Source: Denitrobaculum sp965232285
GTDB taxonomy: Bacteria; Pseudomonadota; Alphaproteobacteria; Kiloniellales; Kiloniellaceae
Direction of reading: 5' to 3'
Assembly (NCBI GenBank): GCA_965232285.1
Contig: CBDDPL010000004.1
Location: 2,108,001 to 2,172,000 of the forward strand
DNA: 64,000 nt
Positions 51,141 through 59,808 of this stretch are shown here, piece after piece (position 1 is the stretch's first letter; each line of letters begins with the position of its first letter). The notes under the pieces are model-generated. The model was given only the letters and a program-made list of their open reading frames with translations, was not told the origin of the DNA and made no database searches. Both the position numbers and the translations under genes were made by a program.

Positions 51141-51883
51141 AGCTGGCCCGGCCCTTCATCATCTTCATCGGCCTGCTGGTCATATGGCAGGTCATCGTCA
51201 GTCTCACGGGGGTCGCGGCCTTCATTCTTCCGGGCCCGGTCGCCGTGCTCTCTGCCCTGATCGAGCGTTGGCCCTTGCTACTGTCCCATGCCGGCGTCAC
51301 GATAGTCGAGATCCTGGCAGGCCTGGCGCTAGGAACGCTGCTGGGCTGCCTCTCGGCTCTCATCATCGCCAGCTACCGCGGCGCACGGCTTTGGGTGTTG
51401 CCGGTTCTGGTGGTCAGCCAGGCCATTCCTGTTTTCGCCCTGGCACCGGTCCTGGTTCTCTGGCTCGGATACGGTCTCGCCTCCAAGATCGCCATGGCCA
51501 CATTGATCATCTACTTCCCGGTGACGGTCGCCTTCTACGACGGCCTGCGCCGGACGGAGCCGGGCTGGCTCGACCTCGCCAAGGTCATGGGGGCGTCGCC
51601 CTGGCGGACCTTGATCCGTATCCGCATTCCCGCCGCCCTGCCCGCGCTGGCCTCGGGGCTAAGGGTCGCGGCCTCCGTCGCGCCGATCGGCGCCATCGTC
51701 GGCGAATGGGTCGGCTCCAGCGCCGGTCTGGGCTATCTCATGCTCCACGCAAACGCCAGGCTTCAGGTCGATGTGATGTTCGCGGCCCTGCTGGTTCTGG
51801 CGGTCTTCGCGGTCTGCCTCTACTTCGCCATCGACCGCCTTTTGCGGCGTCTCATCTCCTGGCAGCCAGACAAAGCCTTATGA
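51137..51883 (+). CDS. ABC transporter permease (ThiX/SsuC-like)
   Basis: The 248-residue permease has about six helices. The coupling loop is DLAKVMGASPWRTLIRIRIP, followed by PIGAIVGEWVGSSAGLGYLM, a pattern seen in sulfonate/taurine and hydroxymethylpyrimidine (ThiX) permeases. It overlaps the ATPase gene by ATGA. The expected binding protein (ThiY-like) is absent from this locus and must be encoded elsewhere, or the system uses another partner. I see no TPP riboswitch ahead of the pair. Confidence 0.87.
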   Translation: MKLARPFIIFIGLLVIWQVIVSLTGVAAFILPGPVAVLSALIERWPLLLSHAGVTIVEILAGLALGTLLGCLSALIIASYRGARLWVLPVLVVSQAIPVFALAPVLVLWLGYGLASKIAMATLIIYFPVTVAFYDGLRRTEPGWLDLAKVMGASPWRTLIRIRIPAALPALASGLRVAASVAPIGAIVGEWVGSSAGLGYLMLHANARLQVDVMFAALLVLAVFAVCLYFAIDRLLRRLISWQPDKAL

Positions 51884-52007
51884 TTTGGGGCCCGCGACGC
51901 AATGAAGGACAGGTTGCGTCAAACCCTGTCGCTCGGTAGCTTGCTGGGAAGAAACAACAGCCGGTGAGAGTTCAACTCCAAAACCGTCCTGCACAAGGGG
52001 GAAGAAA

Positions 52008-52835
52008 ATGACAGTCAAGACGATCCTGGTGCATCTCGCCGACGACGAAGAACACCTGAAACGGCTCGAGGTCGCCCTGATGCTCGCGAAGGAGCGTAAG
52101 GCGCATGTCACGGCCCTCTTCATCACCACGCCGATCGGCATGCCGGCCCAGATCACCGGGCGCGGCGCATCCGCCGCCTATCTGGCCGAAGCAACCGCTC
52201 AGGCCAAGGAAAAGGCGGTGGCCCTGGAGCAGGAGTTCGATGAAAGCTGCGAGCGGAGCAACATCGACTATAGCTGGATCACCGCGGAAGGCGACCATCT
52301 GGAACTCCTGGCCAAACACGCCCATGCCGCAGATCTCATCATCGCCAGTCAGCCGACCTACGACAGCCTGGAAGATCGGCTCAGGATGCGCCTGCCCGAA
52401 GAATTGGCGCTGCACAGCGGCCTGCCGGTCATGATCCTGCCGCAGGAGAAGAACATCGACGAAGTCGGCAAACGCATCATGGTGGCCTGGAAGGACACGC
52501 GCGAAACCGTGCGTGCCGTCCGCGACAACATGTCGTTGCTACAGAGTGCGGAAAAAGTCTTCGTCCTGACGGTCGCGCCGGACAGCCACGACGCCCTGTC
52601 TTTGCAGGAAGTCGCGACCTATCTCGCCCGGCACGGTGTCAATGTCGAAACGCAGCACATCGGCAACTACGAAGACTCCATCGGCCAGTGCATTCTGGAC
52701 GCTGCCGATACCTGCGATGCGGACATGATCATCCTTGGCGCCCACGGCCATTCCCGCCTGCACGAGCTCATCATGGGCAGCGTCACCGATCACGTTCTGA
52801 AAAACGCAGAGCTGCCGGTGATTATCTCTCACTAG
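52008..52835 (+). CDS. Tandem universal stress protein
   Basis: The 275-residue protein has two Usp domains (about 1-145 and 152-275). The second carries the ATP-loop motif GAHGHSRLHELIMGSVTDHV, matching G-x2-G-x9-G-S/T, so it probably binds ATP. The first is divergent and lacks this loop. Such proteins help cells survive starvation or respiratory stress, by unclear means. GGGGGAAGAAA precedes the ATG. A GNAT gene follows after three bases, so the two are co-transcribed. Confidence 0.93.
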   Translation: MTVKTILVHLADDEEHLKRLEVALMLAKERKAHVTALFITTPIGMPAQITGRGASAAYLAEATAQAKEKAVALEQEFDESCERSNIDYSWITAEGDHLELLAKHAHAADLIIASQPTYDSLEDRLRMRLPEELALHSGLPVMILPQEKNIDEVGKRIMVAWKDTRETVRAVRDNMSLLQSAEKVFVLTVAPDSHDALSLQEVATYLARHGVNVETQHIGNYEDSIGQCILDAADTCDADMIILGAHGHSRLHELIMGSVTDHVLKNAELPVIISH

Positions 52836-52838
52836 ACC

Positions 52839-53327
52839 ATGCCCCTTGAGATTCGACCCTACAATCCACAATACAAAGATGGCGTAAGGGATCTCATCCT
52901 GCCGATTCAGAGGGATGAATTCGGGGTCGAGATCACCTACGCGGATCAGCCGGATCTGCAAGACATCGAAACCTTTTATCGACGCGGCTCCGGTGACTTC
53001 TGGGTTGCAGTGTCAGATGATCGTGTCGTCGGAACCATTGCCCTGATCGACATCGGCAACCACCAGGCTGCACTTCGGAAGATGTTTGTCGATGCCGCCT
53101 TTCGCGGAAAGGGCGCCGGGGTGGCCGGCCAGCTTCTCGACAGGCTTCTTAAGCACGCTCGCAAAGAAGGCTTTAAAGAGGTTTACCTGGGCACGACAAG
53201 CAGTTTTCTGGCCGCGCATCGCTTTTACGAAAAGAGCGGTTTCGCGCTGATCGAAGAAGCCCACCTGCCCGACACCTTTCCGAAGATGGCTGTGGACTCC
53301 CGGTTCTACCGCTATGGCCTCGCATGA
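52839..53327 (+). CDS. GNAT family N-acetyltransferase
   Basis: The 162-residue protein is a GNAT: the start LEIRPYNPQYKDGVRDLILP, the CoA loop KMFVDAAFRGKGAGVAGQLL and the C-terminal FLAAHRFYEKSGFALI. The acceptor is unknown. It follows the universal stress protein gene by three bases, which suggests a stress-linked role. It is convergent with the GFA gene at 53343, 15 bases away. Confidence 0.9.
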   Translation: MPLEIRPYNPQYKDGVRDLILPIQRDEFGVEITYADQPDLQDIETFYRRGSGDFWVAVSDDRVVGTIALIDIGNHQAALRKMFVDAAFRGKGAGVAGQLLDRLLKHARKEGFKEVYLGTTSSFLAAHRFYEKSGFALIEEAHLPDTFPKMAVDSRFYRYGLA

Positions 53328-53342
53328 TCGAGGCACGGCTGT

Positions 53343-53786
53343 TCAGGCATCGCTGGATGCGAAGTCTTCCGGCGTCATTTCGGGATTGCGCTCGATGCAG
53401 GGCAGATCTTTATCAATCTGATGCCAAGGTTGCGCCGAGGCCACCCAGATACTTCCCTGGGATCGAAACTGGCTCGGATCATCTAGCGCGCCGGCTTTGA
53501 TCGAGCGGAACTGAGGAAAAGCGCTGTTGTAGGAAATGAGATGAACGCCACAGTTCGGGCAAAAGTGACGAAGAACATCGGCACCACTCTCACCTTTCAC
53601 GACAAACACCTTCGTCGTTCCCTTTGTGATCCGAACGGCTTCGGCCGGAAACATCATTCCGTAGGCGGCAGCGCCACCGGAGACATACTGGCAATCGCGG
53701 CAATAACAGGCGCCGGACAGTATCGGCTCACCCTCGACTTCGAAGCGCACCGCGCCGCATAGGCATCCGCCGTGAAGAACAGTCAT
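53343..53786 (-). CDS. GFA family protein
   Basis: The 147-residue zinc protein has GGCLCGAV, GACYCRDCQY and HFCPNCGVHL, the three cysteine clusters of the GFA fold. It is a different branch from the protein at 39496 (KVFVVKGESGADVLR insert). Function is unknown. Its start overlaps the MarR gene's end by four bases, so the MarR protein is its natural regulator. Confidence 0.88.
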   Translation of the reverse strand: MTVLHGGCLCGAVRFEVEGEPILSGACYCRDCQYVSGGAAAYGMMFPAEAVRITKGTTKVFVVKGESGADVLRHFCPNCGVHLISYNSAFPQFRSIKAGALDDPSQFRSQGSIWVASAQPWHQIDKDLPCIERNPEMTPEDFASSDA

Positions 53787-54280
53787 GTTTTCTCCTCTTC
53801 CTTGCCCTGGGTGATCTTCGTGTTATGGGCGTCAAACGCGGTGATGACATCCTTCATCACCGTTTTGGTGACTATGAGATCCTCGGCACACAAGGCTTTC
53901 GCGATCGGCGCCATGATCTCCGCTTCTCGCGCTTTGATCCTTTCGATCACGCGCCGTCCATCATCCGTAAGGACAAAGAGCGTTGAACGCTTGTGCGCCG
54001 CATTCTCTCGGCGTTCGATGAGACCTGCGTTAAGCAACTCGTTCGCAATTTTCTGAATAAACTGCCGCGGCAGGATCAAGTTCCGACCGATCGCCGGCAC
54101 CGTGAGTGCGCCTTGATCCTGGATTTGTTCCAGCACTGCTCGCTGCGACAGGGTGATACCCGTCTCTTCCAGCTCCTGCGCCACCGCAGCCTCAAGCGTT
54201 TTATAGAGCGGACGCACAAGCTTGATGATCTGGTACAGCGCTTCTGGCGTTGCGTGGGTATTTTTCTTCATGACATCCAT
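53783..54280 (-). CDS. MarR-family transcriptional regulator
   Basis: The 165-residue protein has the winged helix-turn-helix of MarR: ISQRAVL-like ITLSQRAVLEQIQDQGALTV, then IGRNLILPRQFIQKIANELL and the wing RRENAAHKRSTLFVLTDDG. It starts an operon with the GFA gene. Two perfect dyads sharing the GACAT/ATGTC half-site lie at its start (54270-54306), one across the start codon, so it very probably represses itself. The ligand is unknown; phenolic or oxidising compounds are usual. Confidence 0.92.
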   Translation of the reverse strand: MDVMKKNTHATPEALYQIIKLVRPLYKTLEAAVAQELEETGITLSQRAVLEQIQDQGALTVPAIGRNLILPRQFIQKIANELLNAGLIERRENAAHKRSTLFVLTDDGRRVIERIKAREAEIMAPIAKALCAEDLIVTKTVMKDVITAFDAHNTKITQGKEEEKT

Positions 54281-54306
54281 AATGTCATTTCGACATCTAA
54301 GATGTC
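54270..54306. promoter_or_regulatory. Two MarR operator-like dyads
   Basis: ATGACAT-N5-ATGTCAT (54270-54288) covers the marR start codon. GACATCT-A-AGATGTC (54292-54306) sits just upstream. Both are perfect and share the GACAT/ATGTC half-site. Repression of the marR-GFA operon by its own product is the natural reading. Confidence 0.65.
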
Positions 54307-54348
54307 AATAAAATTACCCTTGGTAACACGGACCTCTTAAGCGACACA

Positions 54349-54389
54349 CAAACGCCGGCCGTCCATTTCTGGGCTGCGGCCGGCGTTTG
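54349..54389. terminator. Stem-loop downstream of the antiporter gene
   Basis: CAAACGCCGGCCG and its perfect 13-base complement enclose a 15-base loop. On the minus strand the stem lies 39 bases beyond the antiporter gene, but no T-run follows, so it may terminate with help or act as a 3' stabiliser. Confidence 0.6.
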
Positions 54390-54428
54390 CGTCGAAGGCA
54401 TCAAGAGCCTTGGTTGTTGGCGTGCCCT

Positions 54429-55892
54429 TTAGAAGAACACGAAGGTGACTATCACGAAGATCGGCATGAGGAAGATGATGGACCAGCCCATATAGCCGAA
54501 GAAACTCGGCATGGGGACGCCCCGTTCCTCGGCGATCGCACGCACCATGAAGTTCGGCGCGTTGCCGATGTAGGTGTTGGCGCCCATGAAGACCGCGCCT
54601 GCCGAGATCGCCAGCAGTGTGTTGGCATCCGGGCCCATCAGATTGATGGGATCACCCCCCGCGGTGTTGAAGAACACCAGATAGGTCGGCGCGTTATCGA
54701 GGAAGCTCGAAAGGATACCCGTCGCCCAGAAGTACATAACGTTGACCGGCTCGCCCGCCTCGTTGCTCACGGACGCGACGATCGCGCCCATGGCACCGTC
54801 GGTGCCCGCCTTGAGCATGGCAATTGCCGGAACGATGGTAATGAAGATCGCGGCGAAGAGCTTCGCGACTTCGACGATCGGGAACCAGGAGAAGCCATTC
54901 GCTTCCCGGTTCGCCTTGCTGGTGAGCACCAAGGACAGGCCCGCGATGGCAAGCAGCAGGACGTCGCGGGTGATGTTCTGAAGCTCGATGTCAACGTGGT
55001 AGACCGTAAAGGCAATACCCGGCTTCCAGACACCGCTCAGCAGCACCGCACCGACCACACCGGCCAGAAGCAGGATATTCACCTTGCCGTCGAGGCCCAG
55101 CTTCTCCTGCTCGCCCCCATCGTCTTCCTCTTCCTCCGGCGGCGCACCGTCGGCCGCTTCGCGCCGGTAGAGAACTGTGTCGAGGATGTAAAACACGACC
55201 AGCAGGATCGAAGACACCAGCAGCATCGGCACGAACATATGCGTGGTCGGCCAGAAGAAATCGACGCCCTTCAGGAAGCCGAGGAACAGCGGCGGGTCGC
55301 CCAGCGGTGTCAGGGAACCGCCGATGTTCGCAACCAGGAAAATGAAGAAGACCACCACATGGACTTTGTTCTTGCGCCAGGCGTTGGCCCGCAGGATCGG
55401 GCGGATCAAGAGCATCGCCGCACCGGTGGTTCCCATCCAGCTCGCGATCACGGTGCCGATGAAGAGAATCGCCGTATTCACCGTCGGCGTCCCACGCAGC
55501 TTGCCGGTCACCCGCACACCGCCAGCGACGGTAAAGAGCGACAGCAGCAGGATAATAAAGGGGAGATACTCCAGGAATCCGACGTGCAGCACCTCGAAAA
55601 GCGCGAGGTCGAAGCCGTGAAAAATGGTGAAGGGGATCAGGAAGGCGAAAGCCCAGAATGCCGAGACCTTACCGAAATGGCTATGCCAGAAGTGCGGCGC
55701 CAAAAGCGGGAAGATGGCGATGGACAGCAGAATCCCGGCAAAGGGCGCAACCCAGACAAGGCCCAGTTCGCCCCCTTCCAGATGCGGCGCACCAGGGCCC
55801 GCGGCCATGGCTGCCGGCGCCCCTGCCAACAGAAAGACGACGCTGGCGCTCAATAGACGCAAGAGCGCCCCGGAAATGGCTGACGCGTTCAC
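54429..55892 (-). CDS. NhaD/ArsB-superfamily sodium:proton antiporter
   Basis: The 487-residue protein has about 11-12 hydrophobic segments, the first possibly a signal (MNASAISGALLRLLSASVVF). GTVIASWMGTTGAAMLLIRP, FLVANIGGSLTPLGDPPLFL and LDNAPTYLVFFN are signatures of the ion-transporter superfamily (NhaD type, UPF/citMHS relatives). It probably exports Na+ for protons. A charged loop (EEEEDDGGEQEK, about 245-257) separates the two halves. A ThiXZ-like substrate role can be excluded; a carboxylate transport role cannot. It is a single-gene unit with a 3' stem-loop. Confidence 0.87.
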   Translation of the reverse strand: MNASAISGALLRLLSASVVFLLAGAPAAMAAGPGAPHLEGGELGLVWVAPFAGILLSIAIFPLLAPHFWHSHFGKVSAFWAFAFLIPFTIFHGFDLALFEVLHVGFLEYLPFIILLLSLFTVAGGVRVTGKLRGTPTVNTAILFIGTVIASWMGTTGAAMLLIRPILRANAWRKNKVHVVVFFIFLVANIGGSLTPLGDPPLFLGFLKGVDFFWPTTHMFVPMLLVSSILLVVFYILDTVLYRREAADGAPPEEEEDDGGEQEKLGLDGKVNILLLAGVVGAVLLSGVWKPGIAFTVYHVDIELQNITRDVLLLAIAGLSLVLTSKANREANGFSWFPIVEVAKLFAAIFITIVPAIAMLKAGTDGAMGAIVASVSNEAGEPVNVMYFWATGILSSFLDNAPTYLVFFNTAGGDPINLMGPDANTLLAISAGAVFMGANTYIGNAPNFMVRAIAEERGVPMPSFFGYMGWSIIFLMPIFVIVTFVFF

Positions 55893-56125
55893 GATTTTTG
55901 TCCCCCCTTATATGCACCCCTGCTGTCCCCCGGTCAGTTTATACGTCTCAGCGGAGCGCGAAAACCCTTGGGAACAGGCTACATTTAGCCGGAAGCTTGC
56001 CGTCAAGCAAAGCCGGGATCTAAGTTATCTGCGTTGTCTTAGCGCGAAGCGACATTCGGATCTGGCGGATTACCGGCCATTTTTGGCTGTGGTATGCCTC
56101 TGCCTCATCTGGTGCTCACGAAGGA

Positions 56126-58150
56126 ATGATGGCGACCGATAGTGTGAAGAAGACCTCCCGGCCTCAGCCGGCCGGCCGACGCGGCCGGCGCGGCCTTCTG
56201 TTGTTCCTCTGTCTGGTCGGATTCGGCCTGGTGCTCTGGCAGACGGCGCTGCTCTGCTACGACTACTACCTGACCCAGGCGCAGGTTCAGAGCCGCCAGG
56301 CCCTGAACCTCTACGCCCAGAACCTCAGGCGCTCCCTGGAGCGTTATGAGTTCCTGCCGACCCTCTATGCCAACCACAACAGCATCGCCGGCCTGCTGGC
56401 CTCACCGGGCAATCCCGAGCTTCTCGCGCGCAGCAACGCCCTGCTCGAACGCGTGAACCGGCTCACCGGTTCCTCAAACACCTATCTGCTCGATATCGAG
56501 GGCAAGGCCCTGGCCGCCAGCAACTGGGATCAGCCGGCCAACGTCATCGGACGTCACTTCGCGTCCGAACCCTATTTCAAGGCCGCGATGCAAGGCCGTC
56601 TCGGACGTTACTACGCGATTGGAACCAGTTCGGACGAGCGCGGCTACTACTTCGCCTCACCCGTGCGACGAGATGGCGTCATAAGGGGCGTCATCGTCTC
56701 GATCGTCGGCGTCGAGGCCATCGAAGACTCCTGGTGGACCACCGGTCGCAACGAGATCTTCGTCACCGACGACAAGGGCATCATCTTCATCTCCAGCCGG
56801 CCGGGCTGGCGCTACCGGCGGGTCCCGCAGCCGGCACAAGCTTCGCCGGCCGAGCAGGACGAAGGTGAAAAGGCCTCACAGGTCCAGTCGAAACGCTACC
56901 GGCTTTCCGCGATCGAGCCCTTTCACATGACTTATGGCGGCGAGCTCCTGAGCGGTGATCGTGTGGTTGAGGTCGTGCCCTTCGATAAATCGGAAGCGGT
57001 TGCTTTCGGCACCCCTTCGGAAACGCGGCTGGTTGAGGTTCTGTTGCCAAAGAGCCTGAACGCGGGCTCCGGTGCCAATCGGACGGAAAACTACCTGCTG
57101 CAAAAGCTGGAGATGCGCGAACTTGGCTGGTCGCTCTATTTCCTGGCGGATATCAGCGCGATCCCGGGACAGACGGCGACGGTCACGATCCTGGTCGGCG
57201 CCGTGCTGGCGACGATCTTTCTCGGCAGCGGCTTCCTGGTTCAGCGGCGGCGCAACCAGACGCAACGCCAGGAACTGCAGGAACAGAGCCGGCTGGCGCT
57301 CGAAGCCGCTTACGGCGAACTGGAAAACCGCGTGCAGGAGCGCACCCGGGACCTGGTTGAGAGCAACCGCATGCTCGAAAGCGAAATCCAGGTGCGCCGC
57401 AAGGCGGAACAGGATCTGCGGCAAACCCAGGACGACCTGGTTCAGGCGGAGAAACTTGCAGCCCTCGGTCATATTTCAGCCGGCATCAGTCACGAGCTCA
57501 ACCAGCCCTTGACCGCGATCCGGTCCTTTTCGGATAACGCCAGTAAACTGCTGGACCGCAAGCGCTTCGACGAAGTGCGCTCGAACCTCGGCCTCATATC
57601 GGAGCTGACCGGCCGCATGGCGCAACTCATGAAACAGCTCCGGACCTTCGCGCGGAATGCGCCCAGCCAGAAATCACTCGTGTCCCTGCAGGCCGTTTTG
57701 GACCGAAGCCTCGGGGTACTTCAACCAAGGTTCGAGGAGAGATCGGTTCGGCTCGAGCGGGCACCGGACGACGGCCTGGAGGTCATTGCCGATGCTCTGC
57801 GCCTGGAACAGGTCCTCACCAATATTCTGGGGAACGCCCTCGATGCCATGACAGAGAGCGACGAACCGGCGATCTCCATCGGCATCGCGGCAGATGAAAC
57901 CGAAGTGACGGTCACGATCCACGACAGCGGACCGGGCATCCCGGCCCAATACATCAACGATATCTTCGATCCGTTCTTTACCACCAAGGATGTCGGACAG
58001 GGGCTTGGTCTGGGCCTGTCCATCACCTACGGTATCGTGAAGGACTTCGGCGGTACGATCCGCGCCTCCAATCACGAACAGGGGGGCGCCGTCTTCAGTC
58101 TGTCTCTGCCGCGCGCGGAAGAGCCGGGCCTGCAGCAAAAAGCGGTTTAA
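56126..58150 (+). CDS. dctB: C4-dicarboxylate sensor histidine kinase DctB
   Basis: The 674-residue kinase has a first membrane helix (about 23-43, RGLLLFLCLVGFGLVLWQTA). A double-PAS periplasmic sensor follows (SSNTYLLDIEGKALAASNWD, DERGYYFASPVRRDGVIRGV), as in DctB. A second helix (about 350-372) and a coiled-coil lead to the H-box HISAGISHELNQPLTAIRSF and the ATPase domain with GQGLGLGLSITYGIVKDFGG. It senses C4-dicarboxylates and phosphorylates DctD. Two ATGs in a row occur at 56126 and 56129; the second has better spacing from AAGGA. dctD follows after 11 bases. Confidence 0.94.
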   Translation: MMATDSVKKTSRPQPAGRRGRRGLLLFLCLVGFGLVLWQTALLCYDYYLTQAQVQSRQALNLYAQNLRRSLERYEFLPTLYANHNSIAGLLASPGNPELLARSNALLERVNRLTGSSNTYLLDIEGKALAASNWDQPANVIGRHFASEPYFKAAMQGRLGRYYAIGTSSDERGYYFASPVRRDGVIRGVIVSIVGVEAIEDSWWTTGRNEIFVTDDKGIIFISSRPGWRYRRVPQPAQASPAEQDEGEKASQVQSKRYRLSAIEPFHMTYGGELLSGDRVVEVVPFDKSEAVAFGTPSETRLVEVLLPKSLNAGSGANRTENYLLQKLEMRELGWSLYFLADISAIPGQTATVTILVGAVLATIFLGSGFLVQRRRNQTQRQELQEQSRLALEAAYGELENRVQERTRDLVESNRMLESEIQVRRKAEQDLRQTQDDLVQAEKLAALGHISAGISHELNQPLTAIRSFSDNASKLLDRKRFDEVRSNLGLISELTGRMAQLMKQLRTFARNAPSQKSLVSLQAVLDRSLGVLQPRFEERSVRLERAPDDGLEVIADALRLEQVLTNILGNALDAMTESDEPAISIGIAADETEVTVTIHDSGPGIPAQYINDIFDPFFTTKDVGQGLGLGLSITYGIVKDFGGTIRASNHEQGGAVFSLSLPRAEEPGLQQKAV

Positions 58151-58161
58151 TCGAGAGGGTC

Positions 58162-59541
58162 ATGGAAGAATCAACGGCGGAGGAGAGTGCGGCGGGACCG
58201 ATCCTGGTCATCGACGACGAACGCCATGTCCGTATGGCGACCAAGCAGTCGATCGAGCTCGCAGGCTTCGAGGTCACCTGCATGGATTCCGCCGAGACCG
58301 CCCTGCGCAGCCTGTCGCGGAGCTGGCCCGGCGTGGTGATCAGCGATATCAAGATGCCGGGCCTGGACGGGCTTGCCTTTCTCAAGCGGGCGCAATCGAT
58401 CGATCCGGATATTCCGATCGTCCTGGTCACCGGCCATGGCGATGTCCCGATGGCGGTCGGCGCCATGCGCGACGGCGCCTACGACTTCATTGAGAAACCC
58501 TACGATTCCGATCTGCTGGTCGACGTGGTGACACGGGCCTTTGAGAAGCGGCGCCTGGTGCTCGAAAACCGGGCGTTACGCCGCGAACTGGACGCCCATA
58601 AAGGGCTTGCGTCGCGTCTGGTCGGCCGCTCCCCGGGCATGATCAAACTGCGTGGTGAGATCGAGGCTGTCGCCCAGATCGCGGCCGACGTTCTGATCCT
58701 GGGAGAGACCGGCACCGGTAAGGAACTGGTTGCCCGCTGCCTGCATGAATTCAGCGAGCGCCGCAGTGGCAACTTCGTTGCCATTAACTGCGGCGCGGTC
58801 CCGGAAAACATCATCGAAAGCGAGCTTTTCGGCCACGAACCGGGCGCCTTTACCGGCGCAACGGCCCGGCGCATCGGAAAGTTCGAGCATGCCAGCGGCG
58901 GGACCCTCTTTCTGGATGAGGTCGAGAGCATGCCGATGGACCTGCAGGTCAAGCTGCTGCGGGTGATTCAGGAGCGGGCGGTCGAGCGGCTCGGATCCAA
59001 TAAGGTCTTGCCGCTGGATCTGCGCGTGATCGCGGCCACTAAAGTCGATCTGCGCCAGGCCAGTACGGAGGGCAGTTTCCGGGAAGATCTCTATTACCGG
59101 CTGAACGTGGTTAACTGCGCCATTCCGGCCCTGCGCGACCGGCTGGAGGATATTCCGCTTCTGTTCCAGCATTTCGTGACCCAGGCAAGTCGCCGTTACC
59201 GCAAGGTTGCCCCCACCCTGTCGCAGGAGGCCGCCGCGACGCTGCTGGACCACAGTTGGCCAGGGAATGTCCGAGAATTGCAGAATGCGGCGGAGCGCTA
59301 TGCCCTCGGCCTGGGCATCGGCCTCGAACCGGACAACGCCGGTGCCGGAGACGCCATGGCGGTCGCACGGGTCCCCCTGTCTGAGCAGATAGATGCCTTC
59401 GAAAGCAGCCTGATCCGGCGCGAACTGATCAAACAACGCGGCAACGTAACGGCAACATACGAAGCCCTCGGGCTGCCGCGGAAAACCCTCTACGACAAGA
59501 TGAAACGCCACGGAATCCGGCGTGACGACCTGATTGACTGA
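58162..59541 (+). CDS. dctD: C4-dicarboxylate response regulator DctD (sigma-54 activator)
   Basis: The 459-residue regulator has a receiver (VISDIKMPGLDGLAFL, phospho-Asp intact), a sigma-54 AAA+ domain with Walker A GETGTGKELV, the GAFTGA loop in EPGAFTGATA and GTLFLDEVESMP. A Fis-type helix-turn-helix (QRGNVTATYEALGLPRKTLYDK) ends it. Phosphorylated DctD opens sigma-54 promoters. The two palindromes directly behind its stop and the promoter at 59719 give it a clear target, dctPQM. Confidence 0.95.
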   Translation: MEESTAEESAAGPILVIDDERHVRMATKQSIELAGFEVTCMDSAETALRSLSRSWPGVVISDIKMPGLDGLAFLKRAQSIDPDIPIVLVTGHGDVPMAVGAMRDGAYDFIEKPYDSDLLVDVVTRAFEKRRLVLENRALRRELDAHKGLASRLVGRSPGMIKLRGEIEAVAQIAADVLILGETGTGKELVARCLHEFSERRSGNFVAINCGAVPENIIESELFGHEPGAFTGATARRIGKFEHASGGTLFLDEVESMPMDLQVKLLRVIQERAVERLGSNKVLPLDLRVIAATKVDLRQASTEGSFREDLYYRLNVVNCAIPALRDRLEDIPLLFQHFVTQASRRYRKVAPTLSQEAAATLLDHSWPGNVRELQNAAERYALGLGIGLEPDNAGAGDAMAVARVPLSEQIDAFESSLIRRELIKQRGNVTATYEALGLPRKTLYDKMKRHGIRRDDLID

Positions 59542-59548
59542 AGCCACC

Positions 59549-59566
59549 TGTGCGGAAACCCGCACA
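59549..59566. promoter_or_regulatory. DctD-type upstream activator site 1
   Basis: TGTGCGG-AAAC-CCGCACA, a perfect 7-bp dyad, begins eight bases after the dctD stop. Its centre lies about 160 bases upstream of the -24 element of the dctP promoter. Tandem DctD sites at similar distances are known upstream of rhizobial dctA. Confidence 0.75.
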
Positions 59567-59581
59567 GTCCAGGGCCAAACC

Positions 59582-59599
59582 TGTGCGGAAATCCGCACA
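59582..59599. promoter_or_regulatory. DctD-type upstream activator site 2
   Basis: TGTGCGG-AAAT-CCGCACA repeats site 1 with a single spacer change. The centres of the two sites are 33 bases apart, about three helical turns, so two DctD dimers can bind on the same face of the DNA and cooperate. Confidence 0.78.
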
Positions 59600-59718
59600 C
59601 ATCTGAAGTAGCCTCAGAATCCGCAGGTTTAGCAGTCAAAAATTACCAGCTCTGTTTCTCTCGCAACTTCAGAGTGTTACACTTTTTTCATCAGTTCGGG
59701 CCGCATTTGCCTGATTTT

Positions 59719-59734
59719 TGGCACGGCGGTTGCT
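59719..59734 (+). promoter_or_regulatory. Sigma-54 (-24/-12) promoter of dctPQM
   Basis: TGGCACG-N4-TTGCT matches the sigma-54 consensus, with GG at 59720-59721 and GC at 59732-59733 separated by ten bases. Transcription would start near 59745, about 65 bases before dctP. With the DctD sites upstream this completes the control region. Confidence 0.9.
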
Positions 59735-59808
59735 GTAAGTCGAACGGAGCGGCCCTCTCTTTTGGGAGGGTCAAAAACAAAAATGCGAACCAGGGAAGGA
59801 AAAGATCC

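Noticed and set aside
54387..55856. 489-residue open frame antisense to the antiporter gene
   Set aside because: Extremely polar (Asp, Arg, Gln, His) because it mirrors hydrophobic membrane codons; the antiporter frame has clear motifs.
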